A DNA stretch of 64,000 nucleotides, from assembly GCF_014193585.1 (NCBI RefSeq), contig NZ_BLXY01000001.1, positions 168,033 through 232,032 of the forward strand. The letters run 5' to 3'. The position numbers were made by a program, and so were the translations under genes. Positions 22,019-30,564 of the stretch are shown here, piece by piece. Below the pieces are notes generated by a model. The model worked only from the letters and a program-made list of their open reading frames with translations, had not been told where the DNA came from and ran no database searches. The DNA comes from Geomonas paludis. Lineage in GTDB: Bacteria; Desulfobacterota; Desulfuromonadia; Geobacterales; Geobacteraceae. The first letter of the stretch is position 1; the number at the start of each line of letters is the position of its first letter.

Positions 22019-23522
22019 TGACGAGGCGGACATCGCCCTCATCCTCAAGCTGCAGTTGGAAGACGCCGGTTACGAGACCGAGCGGGCCCGCGACGGGGTT
22101 GAGGCGCTGGAGGCGGTCGAGCGCGAGCCTTTCTCGCTGATCATGCTGGACATCAAGATGCCCCGCATGGACGGCCTGGAAGTGCTGAGCCGGATCCGCA
22201 GTGACCTGACCCCGGTGGTGATGATGACCGCGCACGGCAGCGAGGACATAGCGGTGGACGCCATGAAAAAGGGCGCCCTGGACTACATCTCCAAGCCCTT
22301 CTCCTCGGACGACATGCTGCAAAAGGTGGAGCGCGCCATCGGCATCGACCGCACCAGGAAGGAAAACGCCCGGCTGCAGCGCCAGCTGGACGAGGAGCGC
22401 CTCAAGATGGCGGCGGTGCTCCAGGGCATGGCGGACCTGCTGCTGGCGGTCGACCTGCAGGGGACCATCATTACCGCGAGCCGCCAGGCCGAGAGCGTCC
22501 TCTCCTGCCACGGGGACATCATGGGCAAGCCCCTGGAAGAGGTGCTCAAAGCGGAGGTGCCGGGGGGGGAGCTTCCGGCGCGGGCCGTGCTGCGCACCGG
22601 CGAGCCCTGCCTGGACGTCGCCTACCAGCTCCAGGTCGGAGGGCAGCAGGTGCCGGTCCTTTCCTCGGCGGCGCCGCTCAAAAACGGCTCCGGGGAACTG
22701 GTGGGGAGCGTCGAGATCATCCGCGACATCTCCAAGCTCAAGGAACTGGAGCAGGAGAAGGAAGATTTCGTCAGCATGCTGTCGCACGACCTGAAGTCGC
22801 CGATCACCGCCGTGGTCGGTTCCATCGACCTGGTGCGCGAGGCGAAGCTCGGTCCGATCACCGAAGACCAGCGCGAGTACCTGAACGCCGCCATCGAGAG
22901 CTGCGAGGAGATGGTGGAGATGATCGACACCCTGCTCGGCATCCACAAGTTCGAGGCGGGCAAGATGAAGCTCACCTTCAGGGACGAGGATCCCGGCTCG
23001 CTGGTCAACCGCAGCGTCACCAAGTTCCAGACCCTGGCGCAGCGCGGCGCCATCAACCTCTTCACCACCCTCCCCTCCGGCCTCCCCCCGGTCTCCGCGG
23101 ACCGTTCCTCCTTCAACAGGATCATGGGGAACCTCCTCTCCAATGCGGTGAAGTTCACCCCGGAGGGGGGCGAGATCGAGGTCTCGGCCGACCTGGTGCA
23201 GGACCCCGCCGCGGTGACGGGGAAGGTCCCCGAGCAGATCTACGCGCCGGGGCAGCTCCCGACGGCGGGGGACTTCGTGCGCATCAGGGTGCGCGACAGC
23301 GGGGTCGGCATCCCCGAGGAAGCGCTGGGCTCCATCTTCGACCGCTTCGTCCAGGCCAGGAACCGCCGCCAGGGCAAGACCCGCGGCACGGGCCTGGGCC
23401 TGGCCTTCTGCAGGAAGGCCGTGGACGCTCACGGCGGCTACATCTGGGCCGAGAGCGAGCCGGGGGCCGGCAGCGTCTTCACCATCCTGCTTCCGGCTCA
23501 ACCGGAGGAGCCCGAGGAGTAG
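21990..23522 (+). CDS. Response regulator-histidine kinase hybrid (REC-PAS-HisKA-HATPase)
   Basis: This 510-residue cytosolic protein starts with a receiver domain: acidic pocket D10-D11, phospho-acceptor Asp54 (MLDIKMPRMDG) and KPF at the end. A PAS-like domain at about 140-250 leads to HisKA with His266 (LSHDLKSPITA), then HATPase (N-box MGNLLSNAVKFTPEGG, G1 DSGVGIP, G2 GTGLGLAF). It overlaps the upstream kinase gene by 29 bases. A relay from the upstream membrane kinase to this receiver is therefore likely (inference). No output DNA-binding domain is present. Confidence 0.92.
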   Translation: MQKDKILIVDDEADIALILKLQLEDAGYETERARDGVEALEAVEREPFSLIMLDIKMPRMDGLEVLSRIRSDLTPVVMMTAHGSEDIAVDAMKKGALDYISKPFSSDDMLQKVERAIGIDRTRKENARLQRQLDEERLKMAAVLQGMADLLLAVDLQGTIITASRQAESVLSCHGDIMGKPLEEVLKAEVPGGELPARAVLRTGEPCLDVAYQLQVGGQQVPVLSSAAPLKNGSGELVGSVEIIRDISKLKELEQEKEDFVSMLSHDLKSPITAVVGSIDLVREAKLGPITEDQREYLNAAIESCEEMVEMIDTLLGIHKFEAGKMKLTFRDEDPGSLVNRSVTKFQTLAQRGAINLFTTLPSGLPPVSADRSSFNRIMGNLLSNAVKFTPEGGEIEVSADLVQDPAAVTGKVPEQIYAPGQLPTAGDFVRIRVRDSGVGIPEEALGSIFDRFVQARNRRQGKTRGTGLGLAFCRKAVDAHGGYIWAESEPGAGSVFTILLPAQPEEPEE

Positions 23523-23635
23523 CGCCGGCCCTTCATTAGTCGTAGGTGCGGCCCGGGGCCTCGGCAGGTTTTGAAAGGGTCTTTAATTATTCCGCTTTTT
23601 TCTTTCGCCAAATATAGTAAAGTAGAGCAGCGTCG

Positions 23636-23652
23636 GAGAGGGTAACCCTCTC
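23636..23652. promoter_or_regulatory. Perfect 8-1-8 palindrome upstream of a kinase gene
   Basis: GAGAGGGT-A-ACCCTCTC lies 51 bases before the GTG start of the following kinase gene. It is not one of the dispersed repeat families. It could be an operator or an RNA hairpin; no direct evidence favours either. Confidence 0.4.
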
Positions 23653-23702
23653 ATGGGAGTGCCGGCAGATACGTTGACATGATCTTGGGAGGGGAGGGCT
23701 AA

Positions 23703-24791
23703 GTGGCGCTGCGCGAAAGTGACGCGGGATACCGCGAATTGTTCGAGGAAAACCCTGAGGCGATGTGGGTCTGTCACCGTGACACCGGGCAGTTTTTGGC
23801 GGTCAACGAGGCCGCCCTCAGGCTGTACGGCTATCGTCGCAGCCAGTTCATGGAGCTCAACCTCTCCCACCTCGGTGCGGCCCCCCCCTCCGGGGACCAG
23901 GACAAGGTCGTTCCCTGCCTGCAGCGCAGGGTGGACGGCACGGAACTGGAGTTGCAGCTCACCTGGCATCCGGTGACTTTCCAGAACGAACCGGCCCACC
24001 TGGTGCTGGCGCGGCGCCTCGAGCCGGCCGCGCAGGGACAGGACCAGGCCGAGTTGCGGCGTCAGGTGGCCGAACAGCTGGCCCAGCTGGAGGCATCGCA
24101 CCGGGAGATGGAGGCCTTCAGCTACTCCGTTTCCCATGACCTGAGGGCTCCCCTGAGGCACATCGACGGGTTCAGCCGGGCCCTTTTGGACGACTACGGC
24201 GAGTTGATCGGCAGCCAGGGGCAGGAGTACCTGACCCGGATCTGCCAGGCGACCGGCAAGATGGCGCAGCTCATCGACGCCGTGCTGCAGCTGGTGCGGG
24301 CGGGGCGCGCCGAACTGGAGCCGCGCCCGGTCGATCTGAGCGTGAAGGCCCAGGTGATCGCCCTGGAGCTGAAGCACAACGAGCCCGGGCGGGAGGTTGA
24401 ATTCGAGATCGCCGAGGGGATCACGGCCCAGGCCGATGCCAAGCTGGCGCGGCAGCTCCTCGAGATACTGATCGGCAACGCCTGGAAGTTCAGCGCCAAG
24501 ACCGCGCGGGCACGGATCCGTTTCGGGGTCAGGCAGGAGGCTGGGCAGCCGGTCTACTTCGTCAGCGACAACGGCGCGGGTTTTGACATGACCTACGCCG
24601 AGAAGCTGTTCACGGTGTTCCACAGGCTGCATCGTGCCGACGAGTTCGAGGGGAGCGGCGTCGGGCTGGCCATCGCCCAGCGCATCGTGACCCGCCACGG
24701 CGGCAGGATCTGGGCCGAGAGCGCACCCGGCCAGGGGGCCACCTTCTATTTCACGCTGGGACGTGAGGCAGTCAATTGTCAATCGGGCTAA
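23703..24791 (+). CDS. Cytosolic PAS sensor histidine kinase
   Basis: This 362-residue protein has no membrane segment. A PAS domain spans about 5-110 (YRELFEENPEAMWVC). A phytochrome-type HisKA follows with His145 (SYSVSHDLRAPLRHIDGFS), then HATPase with G1 DNGAGFDM and G2 GSGVGLAI. It starts with GTG behind a strong GGGAGGGGAGGG ribosome site. The downstream receiver-kinase gene begins 2 bases after its stop, so the two are likely co-expressed and the next protein may be its phospho-target. Confidence 0.92.
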   Translation: MALRESDAGYRELFEENPEAMWVCHRDTGQFLAVNEAALRLYGYRRSQFMELNLSHLGAAPPSGDQDKVVPCLQRRVDGTELELQLTWHPVTFQNEPAHLVLARRLEPAAQGQDQAELRRQVAEQLAQLEASHREMEAFSYSVSHDLRAPLRHIDGFSRALLDDYGELIGSQGQEYLTRICQATGKMAQLIDAVLQLVRAGRAELEPRPVDLSVKAQVIALELKHNEPGREVEFEIAEGITAQADAKLARQLLEILIGNAWKFSAKTARARIRFGVRQEAGQPVYFVSDNGAGFDMTYAEKLFTVFHRLHRADEFEGSGVGLAIAQRIVTRHGGRIWAESAPGQGATFYFTLGREAVNCQSG

Positions 24792-24793
24792 CC

Positions 24794-26941
24794 ATGGTTT
24801 CCAAAGAGCTCAAAGTTCTGCTGGTCGAGGATTCCCAGGAAGACAGCCTGCTTCTGGTCCGCGAACTGATGCGCGGCGGGTACAAGCTGGAGCACCAGAG
24901 GGTGGAGACCGCCGAGGGGATGCGGCGCGCACTGGAAGCGGTCAGCTGGGACGTCGTGATCTCCGATTACAGCATGCCCTCCTTCGACGCCCTGGGCGCG
25001 CTGCAGGTGCTGCACGAAAGCGGCCAGGACCTCCCTTTCATCATCGTCTCGGGCAAGATCGGCGAGGACCTCGCCGTCGCCGCCATGAAATCCGGGGCCA
25101 GCGACTACCTGATGAAGGGAAACCTCACCCGGCTGGTGCCGGTGGTGGAACGCGAACTGCGCGAAGCGGCGGAACGCCGTACGCACCGGCAGACGCAGGA
25201 CAAGGTGCGCCGCGGCAAGGCGGAGTGGGAGTCGGTGTTCGACGCCGTCTCCGACCTGATCATCATCACCGACGCCGAAGGGGTCATCTCCCGCTGCAAC
25301 GGCCGGGTGACCTCCTACTTCCCCGGGGGCTACGACGCCGTACTCGGCAAGCGCATCGATGAGATCTTCTTCGGGGCGGAGCAGCCCGAGGGGGCGGTAT
25401 TCCGCTTCCTGCACAGCCAGGGAGAAGCCGACGAGGACGTGCGCTTTCCCAACCTGAGCGGCTGGTACAACGTGACCAGCTATCCCATGCGCATCGAAGG
25501 GAACGACCGCGGCTTCGTCCACATCATCAAGGACATCACCAAGCGGCGCGAGGTCGAAGAAGAGAAACGTACCAGCGACCGGGAACTGCTCACCCTGTAC
25601 GCCGTCGCCTTCCGCCTGCAGTACACCAAGGGGGTGGAGAAGGTGATGGGCGACCTCCTGTTCCAGCTGCACAACATGCTGCAGATGGACTTCTCCTGCA
25701 TCCATCTCTTCGAGGGGGAGCGCCTGAGGATGCGCGCCTCGCTGGGGCTCTCCCCCGCCTTCGAGAAGGCGATGAAGTCGCTACCCCCCGATGAGGAGTG
25801 GAACCGGCTGGCGCAGAGCGGGCGGCCGTTTCTGGGGGAGGAGCCGGATGCGCGCTTCCCCGAAAAGGCGAAAAAGGGGGCCATCGCCATGGGGCTGCAC
25901 TCCTGGTGCACGGTCCCCCTGAAGATAGGCCAGGAAGTGATGGGGGTGATGACGGTGGGGACGCTGTCGGGGCACAGCTACAGCGACCGCGACGTGTTCC
26001 TGCTCTGCTCCATCGCCGGCCAGCTCGCCGTCCTCATCGACAACTACAGCCTCTACGACAAGATGAAGGAGAAGGCCGAGGAGCTCTACAAGAGCAAGAT
26101 GGAGCTCAAGGAAAACCTGCAGAAGGTGAAGCGGGCCAACATCGAATTGGGACGGCTCAACACGGCCAAGAACAACTTCATCGGTATCGCCTCGCACGAG
26201 TTGAAGACGCCGATCACCTCCATCATGGGAGGGGCGGAGTTTCTGCTGAAGTATTCCGGGATCCCAATGACGCCGGAGCAGCACAGCATCCTCGCCTCGG
26301 TGTACGAGGGGACGGTGCAGCTGAGAAAGCTGGTCGAGGATCTCCTTTCCATCTCCAGGATCGAGGCCCAGGGGCCGCTGGCCCAGAAGAAGCCGGCCAA
26401 CCTGATGCACGTCTGCCGCGAGGTGCACAACCTGTTCGTGCTGCCGCTCTCCGAGCGGCACATCACGGTGACTATCGGCGGAGACGAGGCCGACGTACCG
26501 GTCGACGAGGGGTTCGTCACGCTCGCCATCCGCAACCTTCTGGAAAACGCCATCAAGTTCACCAACGACGGCGGCGAGGTACGGCTCACCGGGCGGGTGC
26601 TGAAGCATGCGCGGCTCAAGGAACTGACTCCGACCCTGCGCCAGTTCTACTCGGCGTTCCCGAACAACATCGCCACCGCCCAGAGCTACTACCTGTTGCA
26701 GGTCAGCGACAACGGCATCGGGATTCCCGTGGACGAGCGGGTCAGGATCTTCGACAAGTTCTACGGTGTCGGGGATATCGGGCACCACTCCTCCGGTGAC
26801 ACCGCCTTCATGTCCAAGGGATCGGGGCTGGGCCTCTCCATCGTGCGCGGCATCATGGACGCCCACGAGGGGGTGGTCTGGGTGGAAGAGGCCGCAGGCG
26901 GTGGCAGCACCTTCTCGCTGCTGTTCCCACTGCAGAAATAA
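24794..26941 (+). CDS. Response regulator-histidine kinase hybrid (REC-PAS-GAF-HisKA-HATPase)
   Basis: This 715-residue cytosolic protein has a receiver with D13 and phospho-acceptor Asp58 (VISDYSMPSFDA). A PAS domain (about 140-250), a GAF domain (about 270-425) and a short coiled coil follow. HisKA has His468 (ASHELKTPITSIMGG), and HATPase has N-box RNLLENAIKFTNDGG, G1 DNGIGIP and G2 GSGLGLSI. The ATPase lid carries an insert of about 25 residues before G1. The ATG at 24794 lacks a good ribosome site, consistent with coupling to the gene ending 2 bases earlier. Confidence 0.92.
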   Translation: MVSKELKVLLVEDSQEDSLLLVRELMRGGYKLEHQRVETAEGMRRALEAVSWDVVISDYSMPSFDALGALQVLHESGQDLPFIIVSGKIGEDLAVAAMKSGASDYLMKGNLTRLVPVVERELREAAERRTHRQTQDKVRRGKAEWESVFDAVSDLIIITDAEGVISRCNGRVTSYFPGGYDAVLGKRIDEIFFGAEQPEGAVFRFLHSQGEADEDVRFPNLSGWYNVTSYPMRIEGNDRGFVHIIKDITKRREVEEEKRTSDRELLTLYAVAFRLQYTKGVEKVMGDLLFQLHNMLQMDFSCIHLFEGERLRMRASLGLSPAFEKAMKSLPPDEEWNRLAQSGRPFLGEEPDARFPEKAKKGAIAMGLHSWCTVPLKIGQEVMGVMTVGTLSGHSYSDRDVFLLCSIAGQLAVLIDNYSLYDKMKEKAEELYKSKMELKENLQKVKRANIELGRLNTAKNNFIGIASHELKTPITSIMGGAEFLLKYSGIPMTPEQHSILASVYEGTVQLRKLVEDLLSISRIEAQGPLAQKKPANLMHVCREVHNLFVLPLSERHITVTIGGDEADVPVDEGFVTLAIRNLLENAIKFTNDGGEVRLTGRVLKHARLKELTPTLRQFYSAFPNNIATAQSYYLLQVSDNGIGIPVDERVRIFDKFYGVGDIGHHSSGDTAFMSKGSGLGLSIVRGIMDAHEGVVWVEEAAGGGSTFSLLFPLQK

Positions 26942-27063
26942 CAGGGATGAAGGGGATATAGGGGATAACACCCGATAACCCCTCAAGCAATGTAAAGGGG
27001 ACCGGCACCTGGCGGAGCCAGTCCCGGTAGTTTTTTATCCCTTTTATCCCCTTTATCCCTGTT
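26940..27063. repeat. Nested palindromes: AGGGATAAA family enclosing a GGGGACTGGC palindrome
   Basis: The outer arms (26940-26969 and 27035-27063) are AACAGGGAT...GGGGATAA and its inverse. Inside the loop lies a different palindrome, GGGGACCGGC...GCCAGTCCCGG (26994-27027). The right outer arm is identical over 29 bases to the right arm at 44263-44291. Confidence 0.9.
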
Positions 27064-27092
27064 AATCGGTTTTATTGCCGTTAGGGGAAGTC

Positions 27093-28019
27093 ATGACCGA
27101 CGCCATCACGCTGCATGACATCACCAAGAGCTACGACGGCTTCACGGCGGTGGACGCCTTCTCGCTGCAGGTGCAGCGCGGCACCGTCTTCGGGCTCTTG
27201 GGGCCCAACGGCGCCGGCAAGACCACCCTGATCAAGATCCTCACCACCCTGATGCGCCCTACCCTCGGCGACGCCTTCGTTGAGGGGCACAGCGTCCTCA
27301 CGGCGGGCAAAGAGGTGCGCCGGATGATCGGGGTGGTGCCCCAGGAAAACAACCTGGACCGCTACCTGACCGCGCGCGAGAACCTGGCCCTGCACGCGAG
27401 GCTGCACGGCATGCGCCCCGCCGCCTATAACCCGCGCATCGACGAGCTGTTGGAGATGACCGGGCTCGCCGGCCGCCAACACGACTTTCCCGACACCTTT
27501 TCCGGCGGGATGCAGCGCCGCCTGGTCGTGGCGCGCGCCCTGGTGCACGAGCCGCGGGTCCTCTTCCTCGACGAGCCCACCACCGGCCTGGACCCGCAAT
27601 CCCGGCGCTCCCTCTGGGATCACATCCGCGGCCTGCGCCGGACCATGACCGTCTTTCTGACCACCCACTACATGGACGAGGCCGATGCCCTGTGCGACCG
27701 GATCATGATCATGGATCACGGCAGGTGTCTCGCCGACGGCACCGCCTCCCAGTTGAAAGACGCCTTCTCCCGGGCCCACACCTACCAGGTCGAGTTCCGC
27801 AACGACGCCGACCGCTACCAGGGGGTGCTGGCCGGGCTACCTTTCGTCAAGGGGGTGGAGCGCGAGGGGAGCCTGTTCCAGATCACCCTGGCCGACGAAG
27901 AATCGATAAAACCGCTCATGGACCACCTCTCCGGCTCCGACATCCGGCGCATCTGTCTCAAGGAGCCCAGCCTGGAGGACGTGTTCATCTCGCTGACGGG
28001 GGAGAAGGTCAGGGAATAA
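27093..28019 (+). CDS. ABC-2 type exporter, ATP-binding protein (DrrA/NatA-like)
   Basis: This 308-residue ATPase has Walker A GPNGAGKTTL, the signature FSGGMQRRLVVARAL, Walker B VLFLDEPTTGLD and the switch His in FLTTHYMDEAD. The C-terminal extension of about 80 residues is typical of the DrrA/CcmA group. The ATG at 27093 follows AGGGGAAG; a TTG at 27075 is unlikely. It powers the permease encoded next. The substrate cannot be told from sequence. Confidence 0.93.
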   Translation: MTDAITLHDITKSYDGFTAVDAFSLQVQRGTVFGLLGPNGAGKTTLIKILTTLMRPTLGDAFVEGHSVLTAGKEVRRMIGVVPQENNLDRYLTARENLALHARLHGMRPAAYNPRIDELLEMTGLAGRQHDFPDTFSGGMQRRLVVARALVHEPRVLFLDEPTTGLDPQSRRSLWDHIRGLRRTMTVFLTTHYMDEADALCDRIMIMDHGRCLADGTASQLKDAFSRAHTYQVEFRNDADRYQGVLAGLPFVKGVEREGSLFQITLADEESIKPLMDHLSGSDIRRICLKEPSLEDVFISLTGEKVRE

Positions 28020-28021
28020 AA

Positions 28022-28156
28022 GGCCGTTCAACGTTCAACGTTGGATGTTTGAAGCCTGATTTCCTTCCCAGGTGCTGCGGTATCGTGACGGCACGGTTGC
28101 TCGTTTCTGAGGGCCGCGCCAAGGGCGCGAAACGTTGAACGTTGAACGTTGAACGG
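28022..28156. repeat. Palindromic repeat, AACGTTC family, two arms
   Basis: The left arm (28022-28044, CGTTCAACGTTCAACGTT) and right arm (28131-28156, AACGTTGAACGTTGAACG...) are inverted around about 85 unrelated bases. The right arm ends in CGG, overlapping the GGAGGT ribosome site of the permease gene. Relatives are at 30214-30260 and 47172-47407. Confidence 0.88.
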
Positions 28157-28164
28157 AGGTGTCG

Positions 28165-28920
28165 GTGTTCAGAGGCGCTTTTTCCATCTGGGGCAGGGAC
28201 ATGCGGGTCATGAGGCGCAGCCTCGTGTCGGAGCTGGTCTCCGTGATCGCCTACCCGCTTACCCTCTACCTCGCCTTCGGCTTCGGGCTCAAGGGGTACA
28301 TCACCGACGTGAACGGCGTCCCCTACCCTCTCTTCATCGCTCCGGGCCTCATCTCGATGACGGCGGTCAACGCGGCCTTCGACGAGAGTTCCTGGAGCAT
28401 GTGGTTCCACCGCAAGGTGCAGCGCACCATCGAGGAGTACCGGGTCACCCCGGTCACCGTGTACGACATCGTCGTCGGCAAGATCTTCTCCGGCTTCTCC
28501 CAGGGCGCGGTCAAGGGGACGGTGGTCTTCCTGGTCATCCTCGCCCTCACCCCCTTCCGCATCGACTACACCAACCTGCCCATGTACCTTTTGTGCATCG
28601 CACTGTCATCGATGACCTTTTCCTGCCTCGGCACCATCTGCGGCACTGTCATAGACAAGCCGGAAAACATCGGCCGGGTGCAGTCGGTAGTCATAGTGCC
28701 GCTCATCTTCATGGCGGGTATCTTCTTCCCGCTTTCATCCTACCCCTCATCCATCCTGCCGCTGATACAGCTTCTCCCCACCACCGCAGTATTCGAAGGA
28801 GCGCGCGACGCACTGCTCACAGGAACCATCCCGTCGCAGTACCTGGTGAACCTGGTCTTGACCGCTGCTGTCTGTTTCACCGTCGCCGTATACACCTTCA
28901 ATCGCAAGATGGCGGAATAA
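28165..28920 (+). CDS. ABC-2 type exporter, permease
   Basis: This polytopic membrane protein of about 251 residues has about six hydrophobic segments. It includes the ABC-2 signature region near the C-terminal third (IGRVQSVVIVPLIFMAGIFFPLSSYP). GTG at 28165 follows GGAGG with 5 bases between; GTG at 28159 would overlap that site. It partners the ATPase encoded upstream. DrrB/NodJ-like permeases export drugs, polysaccharides or lipids, but the substrate here is unknown. Confidence 0.9.
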   Translation: MFRGAFSIWGRDMRVMRRSLVSELVSVIAYPLTLYLAFGFGLKGYITDVNGVPYPLFIAPGLISMTAVNAAFDESSWSMWFHRKVQRTIEEYRVTPVTVYDIVVGKIFSGFSQGAVKGTVVFLVILALTPFRIDYTNLPMYLLCIALSSMTFSCLGTICGTVIDKPENIGRVQSVVIVPLIFMAGIFFPLSSYPSSILPLIQLLPTTAVFEGARDALLTGTIPSQYLVNLVLTAAVCFTVAVYTFNRKMAE

Positions 28921-28953
28921 GCGATTCTTCTTGAGTTTCCGCAGTCATTCATA

Positions 28954-28978
28954 GTAAAGTTTGCAGTAAACTTTTTAC
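28954..28978. promoter_or_regulatory. AT-rich inverted repeat between the exporter and the radical SAM gene
   Basis: GTAAAGTTT and AAACTTTTTAC are inverted around gcagt. The stem is AT-rich and lacks a GC-rich terminator core. It may be an operator for the radical SAM gene or a weak terminator. The rest of 28921-29136 shows nothing recognised. Confidence 0.25.
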
Positions 28979-29136
28979 CTCCTGGATGCCCCCTTCGGAC
29001 GCCGTGTCGCGAAGCCGGCAAACCGAGCGTACCTTGTCGCAGAGCCGACCGTTTTTGGCGTGAATTCGTTCCCTGCCCGAGTCGATTAGCCCCCCGCCGC
29101 ATCGCAACGCTTTCCAGGGTAACTATTGGAGATACC

Positions 29137-30213
29137 ATGGCCGAAGAGTTCGTACCCAAATGGATCGCCTGGGAAACCACCCAGCGCTGCAACCTCAAAT
29201 GCGTGCACTGCCGCTGCTCGTCCGAGATGACTTCTTCGGAAGGTGACTTCACCACCGAGGAAGGGAAGAAGCTCTTGAAGGAAATCGCCGATTTCTCCAA
29301 GCCGGTCGTGGTCCTCTCCGGCGGTGAGCCGCTGATGAGGCCGGATATCTTCGAACTGGCCGAGTACGGCACCTCGCTCGGCCTCAGGATGTGCATGGCC
29401 ACCAACGGTTCGCTGGTTACCGACGAGGTCTGCGAAAAGATGAAAAAGGCCGACATCAAGATGGTGTCGCTCTCCCTGGACGGCTCCTGCGCCGAGGTCC
29501 ACGACAATTTCCGCCAGTGCCCGGGCTCCTTCGAGGGGGTCATGCGCGCCGCCGAGCTGTTCAGAAAGCACGGCCAGAAGTTCCTGATCAACTCCTCCTT
29601 CACCAAGAGGAACCAGACCGACATCGCCAACACCTTCAAGGTGGCCAAGTCCATCGGCGCCACCGCCTGGTACATGTTCATGATCGTCCCGACCGGTCGC
29701 GGCGAGGAGATCATGAGCGAGCTGATCTCCAAGGAAGACTACGAGGAGATCCTCGACTGGCACTACCACCAGGAGAAGATGGAGGACGACATCCTCATGC
29801 GTCCCACCTGCGCGCCGCACTACTACCGCATCGTGCCGCAGAAGGCCAAGGCCGAAGGGGAGAAGTTCGAGCGCCGCTCGCTCACCTTCTCCACCGGCGG
29901 CGGCAAGGGGTGCATCGCCGCGCAGACCATCTGCCTCATCGACTGCTTCGGGAACCTGAAGCCGTGCTCCTACTTCCACAGGACCGCGGGCAACGTGAAG
30001 GAAACCCCCTTCAAGGAGCTGTGGGAGAACTCCGAGATCTTCAAGGATCTGCGCGACTTCAAAGCCTACAAGGGGAAGTGCGGCGAGTGCGAGTACCTGA
30101 ACGTCTGCGGCGGCTGCCGCGCCCGCGCCGATGCGGTGTACGGCGACTACATGGAAGAAGAACCGTTCTGCAACTACGTGCCGATCAAGGTGCAGAGAAA
30201 GCAGAAGGACTAA
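29137..30213 (+). CDS. Radical SAM/SPASM protein of the AhbD/NirJ (heme biosynthesis) type
   Basis: The radical SAM cluster is bound by C18, C22 and C25 ([16 protein letters not shown]), with the SAM-binding GGEPL near 66. A C-terminal SPASM-like cysteine-rich region ([12 protein letters not shown], then [18 protein letters not shown] and a final EEEPFC) would hold auxiliary clusters. The N-terminal [14 protein letters not shown] is characteristic of AhbC/AhbD/NirJ, which remove or trim porphyrin side chains. The next gene is hemE, which supports a tetrapyrrole role. Which member it is (AhbD-like Fe-coproporphyrin decarboxylase or another) cannot be settled here. Its 358 residues fit the family. 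Confidence 0.8.
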   Translation: MAEEFVPKWIAWETTQRCNLKCVHCRCSSEMTSSEGDFTTEEGKKLLKEIADFSKPVVVLSGGEPLMRPDIFELAEYGTSLGLRMCMATNGSLVTDEVCEKMKKADIKMVSLSLDGSCAEVHDNFRQCPGSFEGVMRAAELFRKHGQKFLINSSFTKRNQTDIANTFKVAKSIGATAWYMFMIVPTGRGEEIMSELISKEDYEEILDWHYHQEKMEDDILMRPTCAPHYYRIVPQKAKAEGEKFERRSLTFSTGGGKGCIAAQTICLIDCFGNLKPCSYFHRTAGNVKETPFKELWENSEIFKDLRDFKAYKGKCGECEYLNVCGGCRARADAVYGDYMEEEPFCNYVPIKVQRKQKD

Positions 30214-30526
30214 CGGCCGTTCAACGTTCAATGTTCTACGTTCTACGTTCTACGTTGAACCCCTATATGACTCCCCCCCCTTTGCGAAGGGGGGCCGGGG
30301 GGGATTTGATTCTCCCGCCGAAAAGCAAATCCCCCTAAATCCCCCTTTGACAAGGGGGACTTTCAGCGGAACAGGTTGTTAATCAGTCCAAGCCCCCTAC
30401 CCTACTGCGTCCCCTCTCCCTCCGGGAGAGGGACAGGGTGAGGGCGTTGCAACGAAGCGGCGGTGCAGGCAGCAGGCATCTCCCTCACCCGGCCTTCGGC
30501 CACCCTCTCCCGAAGAGAGAGGGGGT
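30214..30526. repeat. Repeat-filled spacer before hemE (three families)
   Basis: This 351-bp gap (30214-30564) holds a single AACGTTC/TACGTTC arm (30214-30260) and two C-rich AAATCCCCC/AAGGGGG palindromes (30269-30363). It also holds an inverted pair of CTCTCCC/GGGTGAGGG elements (30411-30526). No gene is supported in it. Confidence 0.85.
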
Positions 30527-30564
30527 CGGTTTGAATTCAATAAATTTCACCCAGGAGGATTACT

